Shown here in pieces: positions 1-6,174 of a DNA stretch of 13,836 nucleotides. Where the stretch lies: assembly GCA_903893955.1 (NCBI GenBank), contig CAITOG010000131.1, forward strand, positions 1 to 13,836, read 5' to 3'. Made by a program: the position numbers and the translations under genes. The notes under the pieces are model-generated. The model had not been told where the DNA came from. It did not search any database and saw only the letters and a program-made list of their open reading frames with translations. The stretch comes from an uncultured Actinomycetes bacterium. Its GTDB lineage: Bacteria; Actinomycetota; Acidimicrobiia; Acidimicrobiales; RAAP-2. Each line of letters begins with the position of its first letter. The first letter of the stretch is position 1.

Positions 1-1
1 T

Positions 2-727
2 CTCCTCCCGGTCCTGCACGACCCGAGTGAGACTCGGGCCGTGGGTGGACCACTCGCCACCGCTCCTCCCCATCCCGCTCCCCCAGCAGGCACTCCAGTG
101 GCGATCATCTCGATCCCGAGGATCGGTCTCGACATGGTGGTCGTCGAGGGGACGAGCCAGGCAAGCCTGGAGCTCGGCCCGGGGCACTACGAGAGGACCC
201 CGCTTCCCGGCGGGGCCGGCAACGTCGCCATCGCCGGACATCGCACCACTTGGGCGCGCCCGTTCTACAACCTCGACCAGCTCCGACCCGGTGACCCCAT
301 CACCCTCACCTCTCCGCAGGGCACCTTCACCTATCGAACCAGGGCCTCGAAAGTTGTGGACCCGAGCGACGTCGATGTGCTCGCGCCGACTGCGCACCCC
401 ACGCTGACCTTGACCACTTGCAACCCTCGCTTCAGCGCATCGCAGCGGCTCGTCGTCGAGGCCCGTCTCGTGAGATCCTCGCTCACGCCCTCGGCGCTCG
501 TGACCTTCCCCTCGCCCCGAAGCGAGGTGACGACGTTGGTCCCTTCGAGCCCGGTGCCTGCGATCCTTCTCGGTCTTCTCAGCCTGCTGCTCGTCGGTGG
601 CACAATCGCAGTCGCTACCCGCTCCACTCGGCGGTGGGTGGTCTGGACCACCGGAGGAGTGCTCTCGATGATCGCCCTGCTTGCGACCTTCTTCGTCGCC
701 AGCCCGCTGCTCCCGGCGAACCTCTGA
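2..727 (+). CDS. Class E-type sortase, 5'-truncated by window edge
   Basis: Probable membrane-anchored cysteine transpeptidase that joins cell-wall sorting-signal proteins to peptidoglycan outside the cell. The reading frame is open from base 2, so the true start lies upstream; the GTG at 41 is only an internal possibility. The catalytic triad is visible: His in IAGHRTT (codon 239-241), Cys in TLTTCNPRF (419-421) and Arg in SQRLVVEA (446-448). TLTTC followed by a nearby Arg is the class E pattern. After the sortase domain come two hydrophobic segments (about bases 548-620 and 632-715), so the C-terminus appears to cross the membrane twice. Class E enzymes usually carry an N-terminal anchor, which would be outside the window. 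The stop overlaps the next gene's ATG as TGATG, suggesting coupled translation. No LPXTG-type substrate is visible nearby. The sortase assignment is firm; the class is less so. Confidence 0.88.
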   Translation, partial: LLPVLHDPSETRAVGGPLATAPPHPAPPAGTPVAIISIPRIGLDMVVVEGTSQASLELGPGHYERTPLPGGAGNVAIAGHRTTWARPFYNLDQLRPGDPITLTSPQGTFTYRTRASKVVDPSDVDVLAPTAHPTLTLTTCNPRFSASQRLVVEARLVRSSLTPSALVTFPSPRSEVTTLVPSSPVPAILLGLLSLLLVGGTIAVATRSTRRWVVWTTGGVLSMIALLATFFVASPLLPANL

Positions 728-1860
728 TGGATCTCGAGGAGCAGCGCCGAGCGGTCGAGACCTCGTTCCTCTCGAACCTTCACCCCGACGACGCGCCCCG
801 CCATCCTCTCTACGCGGCGCTCTGCGACCTCGCCGGGCAGACACCGCAAGTCATCGACATGATGCTTGAGGTGGAGCCGACCCAACGTCGGGCAGTCCTC
901 TTCCTCGCCGTGCTCCACGATATGGCACTCAGAGAGCCCGCAGGGCCGGTCGGTGGCCACTACCCGACGGCCATCTTCCTCGCCGGGCTCGAAAGCGGCA
1001 TGGACGTTGACACGGCACGAGACACCGCTGCGAAGGTGGAGGTCGGACATTCCGACGCCCAGGCGATCCTGCAGTTCGCTCTCGACCACGACGACGAGCT
1101 GATCGATGCGATGCGTGTTCGCCGCACCCAGACCAACGAGGTGGGTCGCTCGGGATTGCTCATGCTGGGCCTCCAGGTGATCGGGCGAGGCGAGCCGACG
1201 GCGCTGATCGACCTCGGCTGCTCCGCAGGCCTCAACCTTGTCGCTCCCTCCTACCGCCACGTCCGCACCGACGGCGTGGAGCTCGGTGAGCCCACCAGCA
1301 AGGTGGTCGTCCCTGTTGACGTCCGACACGGGCGTGGGCCCACTGCTCCTGTCGACCTGGTCTGGGCAGGCGGGATCGACCTTGACCCTGTCGACCCCGC
1401 CGACCAAGAAGCCGCTCGCTGGCTGCTGGCATGTCAGTGGCCTGACGATCTCGATCGCTTTGAGCGAACCCGACAGGCCATCGCTCAATGGTCGTCGATG
1501 GATAGTCGCCCAGAGGTCAAGAGCGGCGATCTCGTCGAAGAGCTCCCCCGCCTCGTCGATGCTGCGCCGAGCGACGCCAGGCTTGTGATCCATCACTCCT
1601 GGGTCGTCAGCTACCTCACGGTCGATCAGCAGGTGGCACTTCGCTCCACGATCAACGACCTGCGACGAGACCGCCCCATCGACTGGCTCTACCTCGAGCA
1701 CCCGAGCGGGGTCCCCGGACTCCAACCACCGAGGTCGATTGGCGATCGCAGGCGGGGTTCGAGCCTCTTCGTGCTCGATCGAGACGATCGGGGCCCTGTC
1801 GTGCTGGGACAAGCCCACCCCCACGGCACTTGGATCGCTCTCGATGGCGACTGGCGCTAG
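727..1860 (+). CDS. DUF2332 family protein (function unknown)
   Basis: A 377-residue cytoplasmic protein with no signal peptide or membrane segment, matching the DUF2332 family common in actinobacteria. The family signature is an early HPLYAAL stretch (about residues 26-32), a glycine-rich LIDLGCSAGLNL segment (160-171) and AGGIDLDPVDPADQEAARWL (213-232). The glycine-rich segment resembles motif I of SAM-dependent methyltransferases, but no activity is established for the family that I know of. The start is the ATG overlapping the sortase stop (TGATG); the frame stays open further upstream, but there it runs inside the sortase domain. No good Shine-Dalgarno sequence precedes it, so translation probably depends on the sortase gene. 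Its TAG stop shares the bases CTAG with the stop of convergent dinB. Family call good; role unknown. Confidence 0.82.
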   Translation: MDLEEQRRAVETSFLSNLHPDDAPRHPLYAALCDLAGQTPQVIDMMLEVEPTQRRAVLFLAVLHDMALREPAGPVGGHYPTAIFLAGLESGMDVDTARDTAAKVEVGHSDAQAILQFALDHDDELIDAMRVRRTQTNEVGRSGLLMLGLQVIGRGEPTALIDLGCSAGLNLVAPSYRHVRTDGVELGEPTSKVVVPVDVRHGRGPTAPVDLVWAGGIDLDPVDPADQEAARWLLACQWPDDLDRFERTRQAIAQWSSMDSRPEVKSGDLVEELPRLVDAAPSDARLVIHHSWVVSYLTVDQQVALRSTINDLRRDRPIDWLYLEHPSGVPGLQPPRSIGDRRRGSSLFVLDRDDRGPVVLGQAHPHGTWIALDGDWR

Positions 1861-3221
1861 CTCGAAAGATCCTTCGACCCGAACGGGATGTCGCGCTGAC
1901 CTGGAACGTGGATGGCGCCCTTGGCCAACATCCCGGCGGTGCCGAGGGCAGAGCGACCGAATCGACTCCGGATCTCCGCCACTGCGTCCTCAAGCGCCGC
2001 ACGCTCCTGCTGTGTCGCTCCTGCGTCCATCTCGCTTGAGTCCATGAGCAGCTGGAGCTGGACCGGCTCATCTGCAGCTTGCAGGTTCGACGCGATGAGG
2101 CCGAGCAGGCGAACGCCGGTGTCCACCTCGACATCGCCGAGCAGCTCAACGGCCACCTGCTCGAGCGCTCGGTGATCATCGATCCCGGCGAGCAAGGTGT
2201 GCGATCGGGTGTGTGAGCTCAGATCAGCCAGCTTCACCTTGACCGTGATCGTCCTGGCACGACGGCGTGAGTCTCGAAGCGCTCCGGCGACAGCGACAGC
2301 CTGGCGACGCAACCGACGCTCCAAGACCGCGCGTTCCGGCACGTCCTCGAGGAACGTCTCCTCGTGACCCACAGATTTCGAGGCCACATCAGGCGTCACC
2401 GGTCGTGGGTCTCGGCCCCAGGCCAGCTCATGGAGCGACGCGGCATGCGTGGAACCAAGATGGTGCGCAAGCAGGTCGCCGTCGATCGCGCGCAGCTCGG
2501 GGACCCACTCGATCCCAAGGCGGTTGAGCTTCGCTGCCGTAGCGGGACCGACGCCGAAGAGCGCAGCGACCGGGAGACGATCGAGGTAGGCGAGCACATC
2601 GCTTCGAGGGACGACCGCCACACCGGAGCCCTCGACGACACGTCCACCGGTGATCTTTGGCTTGGCGTCACGCGACGAGAGCTTGGCGATCAGCTTCGAC
2701 TCCCCCACCCCCACCGAGCAATCGAGATCGAGCTCTTCACGGACCCGTGACCGGATCCGCCTGGCGATCTCGAGGGGCGTGCCAAAGAGCGCTCGAGATC
2801 CGGTCACGTCCAGGAAGGCTTCGTCGAGCCCGAGTGGCTCCACGAGCGGCGTGACGTCCTTGAAGATCGAGTGCAGCTCTCGGCTCACCGCCGCGTAGCG
2901 AGCGATGTCGCCGGAAAGCACGATGGCATCAGGACAGAGCCGCTTGGCGGTGGCCATCGGCATCGCTGAGTGGATGCCGAAACGTCGGGCCTCATAGGTG
3001 CACGACGCGACCACCCCGCGTCGAGAGTCGCCGCCGACCAGAACTGGCCGCCCCACGAGCGTGGGATCGTCCCTAACCTCGACCGAAGCGAAGAAGGAGT
3101 CCATGTCGACGAGCAGGATGGCTGGATCGAGCTCCGCTGATGGGTCGGAGACCCCTGATTCAGCGGTCGAGCTCAAGGTGACGAAACCCTTCCGCCGCTG
3201 CCACGCCGACAGTTCGGCCAT
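1857..3221 (-). CDS. dinB: DNA polymerase IV (Y-family translesion polymerase)
   Basis: Error-prone polymerase that extends DNA across lesions in the cytoplasm. The catalytic acidic residues are in place: D39 in LLVDMDSFFASVE, and D133/E134 in GLDEAFLD. F44 sits where the steric-gate residue that excludes ribonucleotides is expected. The helix-hairpin-helix segment FGVGPATAAKLNRLG follows the palm, then the little-finger domain. QLQLL (388-392) is at the position of the sliding-clamp-binding motif (QLxLF-like) of actinobacterial homologues. Compared with the family there is an extra N-terminal stretch of about 33 residues. The ATG at 3221 overlaps the upstream deacetylase gene by 62 bp with only a weak ribosome site. 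A TTG at about 3176, preceded by GGAAGG, is an alternative start giving a much shorter overlap. It is the last gene of the unit led by the LexA-controlled LysM gene. Confidence 0.95.
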   Translation of the reverse strand: MAELSAWQRRKGFVTLSSTAESGVSDPSAELDPAILLVDMDSFFASVEVRDDPTLVGRPVLVGGDSRRGVVASCTYEARRFGIHSAMPMATAKRLCPDAIVLSGDIARYAAVSRELHSIFKDVTPLVEPLGLDEAFLDVTGSRALFGTPLEIARRIRSRVREELDLDCSVGVGESKLIAKLSSRDAKPKITGGRVVEGSGVAVVPRSDVLAYLDRLPVAALFGVGPATAAKLNRLGIEWVPELRAIDGDLLAHHLGSTHAASLHELAWGRDPRPVTPDVASKSVGHEETFLEDVPERAVLERRLRRQAVAVAGALRDSRRRARTITVKVKLADLSSHTRSHTLLAGIDDHRALEQVAVELLGDVEVDTGVRLLGLIASNLQAADEPVQLQLLMDSSEMDAGATQQERAALEDAVAEIRSRFGRSALGTAGMLAKGAIHVPGQRDIPFGSKDLSS

Positions 3222-3885
3222 CGGCTTCGGCTCGCGATCGCACTGAAGCCGCCACCCAGCCGGGCTCGCCGACCAGCTGGCTCTCGTGTGCCATCACTGC
3301 TGCGACCTTCGCCTCGAGCCCGCTCGTGATGTCGACGTAGGCATCTGCGTCGAGCGTGCCGCTCAACAGCACATCAGCGACTCGGTGTGCGGGTCCGCAC
3401 TCCGGGAAGTAGTGCGGCATGGCAGAAGCTGGAGCGACCGCGTCAAGCAGGGCCCAGCCAGCGGCGCGGTGGTCCCGGTGGTTCACGTAGACCGACCCGA
3501 AGAAGACCGCTGTCGGATCGTGTCCAAGCACTACCTCAGGCTTGATGGATCGAATCCGGCGCACCAGCTCTCCGGCGAGCTGTCCATCTCGGTCGACCTC
3601 GCCATCTGGGATGTTGAGCATCTCGACGTTGGTCACTCCGATCGCCTTGGCCGCTACAGCGACTTCTCCGGCTCGAATCGACGCAAGCGTCTTAGGCGAG
3701 ACTGCCGCATCGATGGTGCCCTTCCCTCCATCGCACAGCAGCACCAGCCACACCTCTGCACCGCGTGCAGCCCATGTGGCAAGGGTGCCGCCACAGGCGA
3801 CGTCAGCGTCATCTGGATGTGAATAGACGGCCAGGACCCGATTGGGTGCGAGCTCGAGGACCCGAGTGCCGTCCTTCCGTCTCAC
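3160..3885 (-). CDS. PIG-L/LmbE family deacetylase
   Basis: Probable zinc-dependent N-acetylglucosaminyl deacetylase-like hydrolase of 241 residues; substrate unknown. The family's zinc site can be read: H23 and D26 in SHPDDAD, and the distal NHRDH (H136/H139). The classic HPDDE motif is HPDDA here, so the fifth position is not acidic, although D28 follows at once. The family includes the mycothiol enzyme MshB, Mca and bacillithiol BshB, but this protein is shorter than MshB and does not clearly match any of them. The GTG start overlaps the nrdR stop as GTGA, with no Shine-Dalgarno sequence, so it is translationally coupled to nrdR. Its 3' end overlaps dinB. It is therefore co-transcribed with two DNA-metabolism genes, which does not by itself reveal its substrate. 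Confidence 0.85.
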   Translation of the reverse strand: MRRKDGTRVLELAPNRVLAVYSHPDDADVACGGTLATWAARGAEVWLVLLCDGGKGTIDAAVSPKTLASIRAGEVAVAAKAIGVTNVEMLNIPDGEVDRDGQLAGELVRRIRSIKPEVVLGHDPTAVFFGSVYVNHRDHRAAGWALLDAVAPASAMPHYFPECGPAHRVADVLLSGTLDADAYVDITSGLEAKVAAVMAHESQLVGEPGWVAASVRSRAEADGRTVGVAAAEGFRHLELDR

Positions 3886-4355
3886 GGACGTCGTTTCGGA
3901 GCGGTCGACTTGGTCAACAAGCCCACCTCGCGCTGAAAGTCATCGAGATCCTCGAAGCCCTTGTACACCGACGCGAATCGAACGTAGGCGACGTCGTCGA
4001 GACCCTTGAGCCTCTCGAGAACCGCTACCCCAACGTCTTGCGTCGTGACGGCTGCGTCCGTCTGGGAGCGCAGGACGTCTTCGACATCATGGGCGAGCTG
4101 ATCGAGCTGGCTCTCGCTCACTGGACGGTTCTTGCAGGCAGAGCGGACACCGGAGATGAGCTTCGCTCGATCGAAGGGCTCTCGATCGCCTGATCGCTTG
4201 ATCACCACCAGAGGAAGCTCTTCGATCCGCTCGAAGGTTGTGTAGCGCTGCGAGCATGAGTTGCACTCGCGACGCCGCCGAATGGCGGCACCTTCCTCAG
4301 CCATCCGCGAATCGACGACTCGATCGTCATCAGCTGAGCAGTAGGGGCATCGCAC
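3882..4355 (-). CDS. nrdR: Transcriptional repressor NrdR
   Basis: 157-residue repressor of ribonucleotide reductase genes that senses ATP/dATP. A zinc ribbon is formed by C3/C6 (MRCPYC) and C31/C34 (CNSC), followed by YTTFERIEE. An ATP-cone domain covers about residues 49-139 (VIKRSGDREPFDRAKLISGV onward). Length is typical. The start is GTG, fixed by the universal MRCPYC beginning; an ATG five bases upstream is out of frame. It follows the LysM gene after 30 nt, and its stop overlaps the deacetylase start (GTGA). TATCGT lies 6 nt before the GTG, suggesting an additional leaderless promoter independent of the SOS promoter upstream. The lexA, LysM gene, nrdR order is conserved in actinobacteria. 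No nrd gene or clear NrdR box was seen in the window. Confidence 0.96.
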   Translation of the reverse strand: MRCPYCSADDDRVVDSRMAEEGAAIRRRRECNSCSQRYTTFERIEELPLVVIKRSGDREPFDRAKLISGVRSACKNRPVSESQLDQLAHDVEDVLRSQTDAAVTTQDVGVAVLERLKGLDDVAYVRFASVYKGFEDLDDFQREVGLLTKSTAPKRRP

Positions 4356-4361
4356 GTCATC

Positions 4362-4367
4362 ACGATA
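4362..4367 (-). promoter_or_regulatory. Putative -10 element of a leaderless nrdR promoter
   Basis: TATCGT on the minus strand is separated from the nrdR GTG by exactly 6 nt (GATGAC). Transcription would begin at or next to the start codon. No Shine-Dalgarno sequence and no recognisable -35 are present. Confidence 0.4.
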
Positions 4368-4385
4368 CCCGTGCCACCAGGCGCC

Positions 4386-4856
4386 CTAGGGAAGCAGGAT
4401 GTGCTCACCCGGAACGAGGACCGACGAACCGACCACTCCTCGGATCTTCGCCTGGAGCGCACCTTGGTCACCAGCAGGGTTCAGTTCGTGTGCGACTGAG
4501 GCGACGGTGTCGCCCGGCTGGACGACATAGAGGGAGCCATCGGCGAGACCCGCCACCACACCCCCAGGTGCAGCCTTGCCGGTAGAGGTGACCCCACCAA
4601 GGGCCTGAACAGGGAGCGCCAACAGCACGAGCAGGACGCCAGCGGCCACTCCCGCGACAATGCGGCGGCGTTGGACAACCGACCGACGATCATGTCGACC
4701 GGTCATCGTCGTGACGACCGCAGCAGGCTGCCCCTCGAATCGAAGCTCCTCCGCCCGCTCGGGCGCGGAGTCAGTGACGAGGCGAAGCATCGGCTTCGGC
4801 CACGGCATCTCGAAGAGGTCCATCTCTTCCTGCTGGGGAATCGGTGCGATCGCCAT
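4386..4856 (-). CDS. LysM-domain membrane protein, ChiZ/YneA/DivS-like SOS cell-division inhibitor candidate
   Basis: A 156-residue protein with a cytoplasmic N-terminal region of about 64 residues (hydrophilic, acidic then basic), one membrane helix (about 65-83) and a short linker. It ends in a LysM domain (about 108-156; SLYVVQPGDTVASVAHEL) that would bind peptidoglycan outside the membrane. The frame is open another 74 codons upstream, but the ATG at 4856 is preceded by AAGGAG at 8 nt, and the upstream part would run through the LexA operators. Divergence from lexA and position before nrdR match mycobacterial chiZ (Rv2719c), Bacillus yneA and corynebacterial divS, which are damage-induced division inhibitors. 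By position and architecture this is the counterpart; sequence similarity outside LysM is expected to be low. Regulation by LexA is strongly indicated by two operators in its promoter. Confidence 0.85.
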   Translation of the reverse strand: MAIAPIPQQEEMDLFEMPWPKPMLRLVTDSAPERAEELRFEGQPAAVVTTMTGRHDRRSVVQRRRIVAGVAAGVLLVLLALPVQALGGVTSTGKAAPGGVVAGLADGSLYVVQPGDTVASVAHELNPAGDQGALQAKIRGVVGSSVLVPGEHILLP

Positions 4857-4864
4857 TTTGGTGT

Positions 4865-4870
4865 CTCCTT
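4865..4870 (-). promoter_or_regulatory. Shine-Dalgarno site of the LysM gene
   Basis: AAGGAG on the minus strand, 8 nt before the ATG at 4856. It is among the strongest ribosome-binding sites in the window and fixes this start against the longer open frame. Confidence 0.8.
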
Positions 4871-4882
4871 GCTGCTGTTCCA

Positions 4883-4896
4883 CGAACACCTGTTCG
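4883..4896. promoter_or_regulatory. LexA operator (SOS box 1)
   Basis: CGAACACCTGTTCG is a perfect match to the Gram-positive SOS box CGAAC-N4-GTTCG. The flanking A and T extend the inverted repeat to 16 bp (4882-4897). It covers the expected transcription start of the LysM gene (about 4895). Confidence 0.92.
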
Positions 4897-4901
4897 TAGA
4901 T

Positions 4902-4930
4902 ATCTAAACACGAACAAGTGTTCGAGTCAA
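4902..4930 (-). promoter_or_regulatory. Putative promoter of the LysM gene
   Basis: On the minus strand TTGACT (4930-4925) is followed after 17 nt by TTAGAT (4907-4902). The -35 is close to consensus; the -10 is weaker. SOS box 2 fills the spacer and SOS box 1 covers the expected start point, so LexA would block polymerase binding. Confidence 0.6.
4911..4924. promoter_or_regulatory. LexA operator (SOS box 2)
   Basis: CGAACAAGTGTTCG has perfect CGAAC/GTTCG arms. It lies between the -35 and -10 of the LysM gene promoter, 28 bp centre to centre from box 1. Confidence 0.92.
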
Positions 4931-4939
4931 TCAATTTAA

Positions 4940-4953
4940 CGAACAGGTGTTTG
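4940..4953. promoter_or_regulatory. LexA operator (SOS box 3, one mismatch)
   Basis: CGAACAGGTGTTTG differs from the consensus arms at one position (GTTTG for GTTCG). It overlaps the first bases of the likely lexA -35 and lies 29 bp from box 2. Confidence 0.8.
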
Positions 4954-4979
4954 CCTTCGTTCGTCCTCGTCGGTATGGT
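4951..4979 (+). promoter_or_regulatory. Putative lexA promoter
   Basis: TTGCCT (4951-4956) and TATGGT (4974-4979) are separated by 17 nt, giving an expected transcription start near 4986. SOS box 3 touches the -35 and SOS box 4 covers the start point, which fits LexA autorepression. It would leave a leader of about 46 nt before lexA. Confidence 0.6.
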
Positions 4980-4984
4980 TGTAG

Positions 4985-4998
4985 CAAACGGGTGTTCG
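4985..4998. promoter_or_regulatory. LexA operator (SOS box 4, one mismatch)
   Basis: CAAACGGGTGTTCG has one mismatch in the left arm (CAAAC for CGAAC). It sits on the predicted lexA transcription start. Confidence 0.75.
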
Positions 4999-5031
4999 CC
5001 ACAGATCACCCCCGGTGCAAGCGAGGTCAAC

Positions 5032-5661
5032 ATGGCAGAGGTTTTGAGCGGAAAGCGTCGGGAGATCCTCGACTTCATCGGCCAGTGCCTCAGGGAGCGG
5101 GGCTATCCGCCCTCAGTTCGGGAGATCGGCCAGGCCGTCGGCCTCGCCTCCTCGGCAACTGTCCACAGCCACCTCGCCGTCCTTCAGCGGGAGGGCTTCT
5201 TGCAGCGGGACCCCACCAAGCCGAGGGCGATGACCGTCAATTACGACCCCGCTTCCGGCGCCGCGATGGCGACAAACAGGTCGCGATCGGTCCCTCTCGT
5301 GGGCTCTGTCGCTGCAGGTACTGGAGTGCTGGCCCAAGAGAACGTCGAAGAGCTCTATTCGCTGCCTGAGGAGTTCGCTGGAAGAGGCGAGACGTTCATG
5401 CTCAAGGTTCGTGGGGACTCCATGATCGATGCGGGAATCCTCGATGGGGACTACGTGGTGGTTCGCCATCAGCCTGATGCCGACGACGGTGACATCGTCG
5501 TGGCAGGGATCCCCGACGAGGAGGCCACCGTCAAGCGCCTTCGCCGACAGGGTTCCACCGTGGTGCTCGTGCCTGCGAACGACACGATGGCGCCCATCGA
5601 GCTGCCCGGCGATCAGGTTGCCATCTACGGCAAGGTCGTCTCCGTCCTGCGCCGGCTCTAG
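5032..5661 (+). CDS. lexA: SOS response repressor LexA
   Basis: 209-residue repressor-protease that binds SOS boxes and cleaves itself when RecA filaments form on damaged DNA. An N-terminal winged helix-turn-helix covers about residues 1-65 (SVREIGQAVGLASSATVHSH is the recognition region). The cleavage site is A95-G96 in VPLVGSVAAG. The catalytic dyad is S130 (RGDSMIDAG) and K168 (EEATVKRL). The ATG at 5032 is preceded by GAGG at 5 nt and gives the usual family length. The frame is open further upstream, but that part overlaps the operators and does not resemble LexA. Two operators lie in its own promoter. The gene is divergent from the LysM gene. Downstream, 74 nt separate it from a membrane-protein gene that probably has its own promoter. 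Confidence 0.98.
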   Translation: MAEVLSGKRREILDFIGQCLRERGYPPSVREIGQAVGLASSATVHSHLAVLQREGFLQRDPTKPRAMTVNYDPASGAAMATNRSRSVPLVGSVAAGTGVLAQENVEELYSLPEEFAGRGETFMLKVRGDSMIDAGILDGDYVVVRHQPDADDGDIVVAGIPDEEATVKRLRRQGSTVVLVPANDTMAPIELPGDQVAIYGKVVSVLRRL

Positions 5662-5664
5662 GCG

Positions 5665-5706
5665 CGGCGTCGAGCAGCGCCGAGTCGCTCATTGGCACGA
5701 GGTGCC
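5665..5706 (+). terminator. Pair of small hairpins after lexA, possible terminator
   Basis: Two inverted repeats follow the lexA stop: CGGCG/CGCCG with an 8-nt loop (5665-5682) and GGCAC/GTGCC with a 3-nt loop (5694-5706). Neither has a T-run, so intrinsic termination is uncertain. They may simply be chance repeats in GC-rich DNA. Confidence 0.25.
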
Positions 5707-5723
5707 GTCACGCAGCGTCCCGC

Positions 5724-5729
5724 TACCCT
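5724..5729 (+). promoter_or_regulatory. Putative -10 element of a leaderless promoter
   Basis: TACCCT ends 6 nt before the GTG at 5736, so transcription would start at the first codon. No Shine-Dalgarno sequence precedes that GTG. Confidence 0.45.
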
Positions 5730-5735
5730 GACCAG

Positions 5736-6170
5736 GTGTTAGCAGCGATCATCGTGAGTGTGGCGACCAGCTGGTATCTGGTGGGCCTGACATGGGTTGT
5801 CGACCTCGTCGTCTACCCGGCGTTCTCGCTTGTCGGTCCAGGCGAATGGCAGCGTTATCACCAGTCACATCGACGGAGCATCACCTTCGCCGTCGGTCCC
5901 GTGTGGCTCGTGCAGGCGGTGGCCATCGCCGCGTGGGTCTTCTCGGGGTCATCTCTCACCGAGCCTTGGGCGATCGCAACTGGCTGCTTGGCCGCCGCAG
6001 CCGTGGGGGTCACCATCGTGAAGGCAGTCCCTGCGCACGACGCGTTAGCCGAGCGGTTCGACCCACCCATGTTTCGAAGGTTGCTCTTCTGGCATCGCGT
6101 TCGCAGTCTCACGTGGACCGTCTGTGCGATCGTGGCCGCAATTGGCCTCGCAGAGGCCGCCAGCGGCTAG
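5736..6170 (+). CDS. Small four-helix integral membrane protein, unknown function
   Basis: A 144-residue, strongly hydrophobic protein with four predicted membrane helices at about residues 4-30, 51-70, 77-99 and 123-141. Conserved-looking polar residues cluster between helices: D23 and YPAF (27-30), EWQRYHQSHRRSI (37-49) and FWHRVRS (118-124). This pattern (helix, VVYPAF, then a YHxxH stretch) recurs in unnamed bacterial membrane proteins and is loosely like DUF1772/anthrone-oxygenase-type proteins, but I cannot assign a function. The GTG start is favoured because TACCCT lies 6 nt upstream. It follows lexA in the same direction after 74 nt without an SOS box of its own. Its stop is 4 nt from the end of the convergent 280-residue gene. 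Confidence 0.75.
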   Translation: MLAAIIVSVATSWYLVGLTWVVDLVVYPAFSLVGPGEWQRYHQSHRRSITFAVGPVWLVQAVAIAAWVFSGSSLTEPWAIATGCLAAAAVGVTIVKAVPAHDALAERFDPPMFRRLLFWHRVRSLTWTVCAIVAAIGLAEAASG

Positions 6171-6174
6171 GACC

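Noticed and set aside
331..1824. Long open frame on the minus strand opposite the sortase and DUF2332 genes (497 codons)
   Set aside because: It lies antisense to two recognisable genes, has no family features, and such shadow frames are expected in high-GC DNA.
4918..5031. Upstream extension of the lexA reading frame
   Set aside because: It would translate through the operators and promoter, is unlike LexA, and a Shine-Dalgarno-preceded ATG at 5032 gives the standard protein.
4857..5078. Upstream extension of the LysM gene by 74 codons
   Set aside because: It would cross all four SOS boxes and the lexA promoter, while AAGGAG fixes the ATG at 4856.
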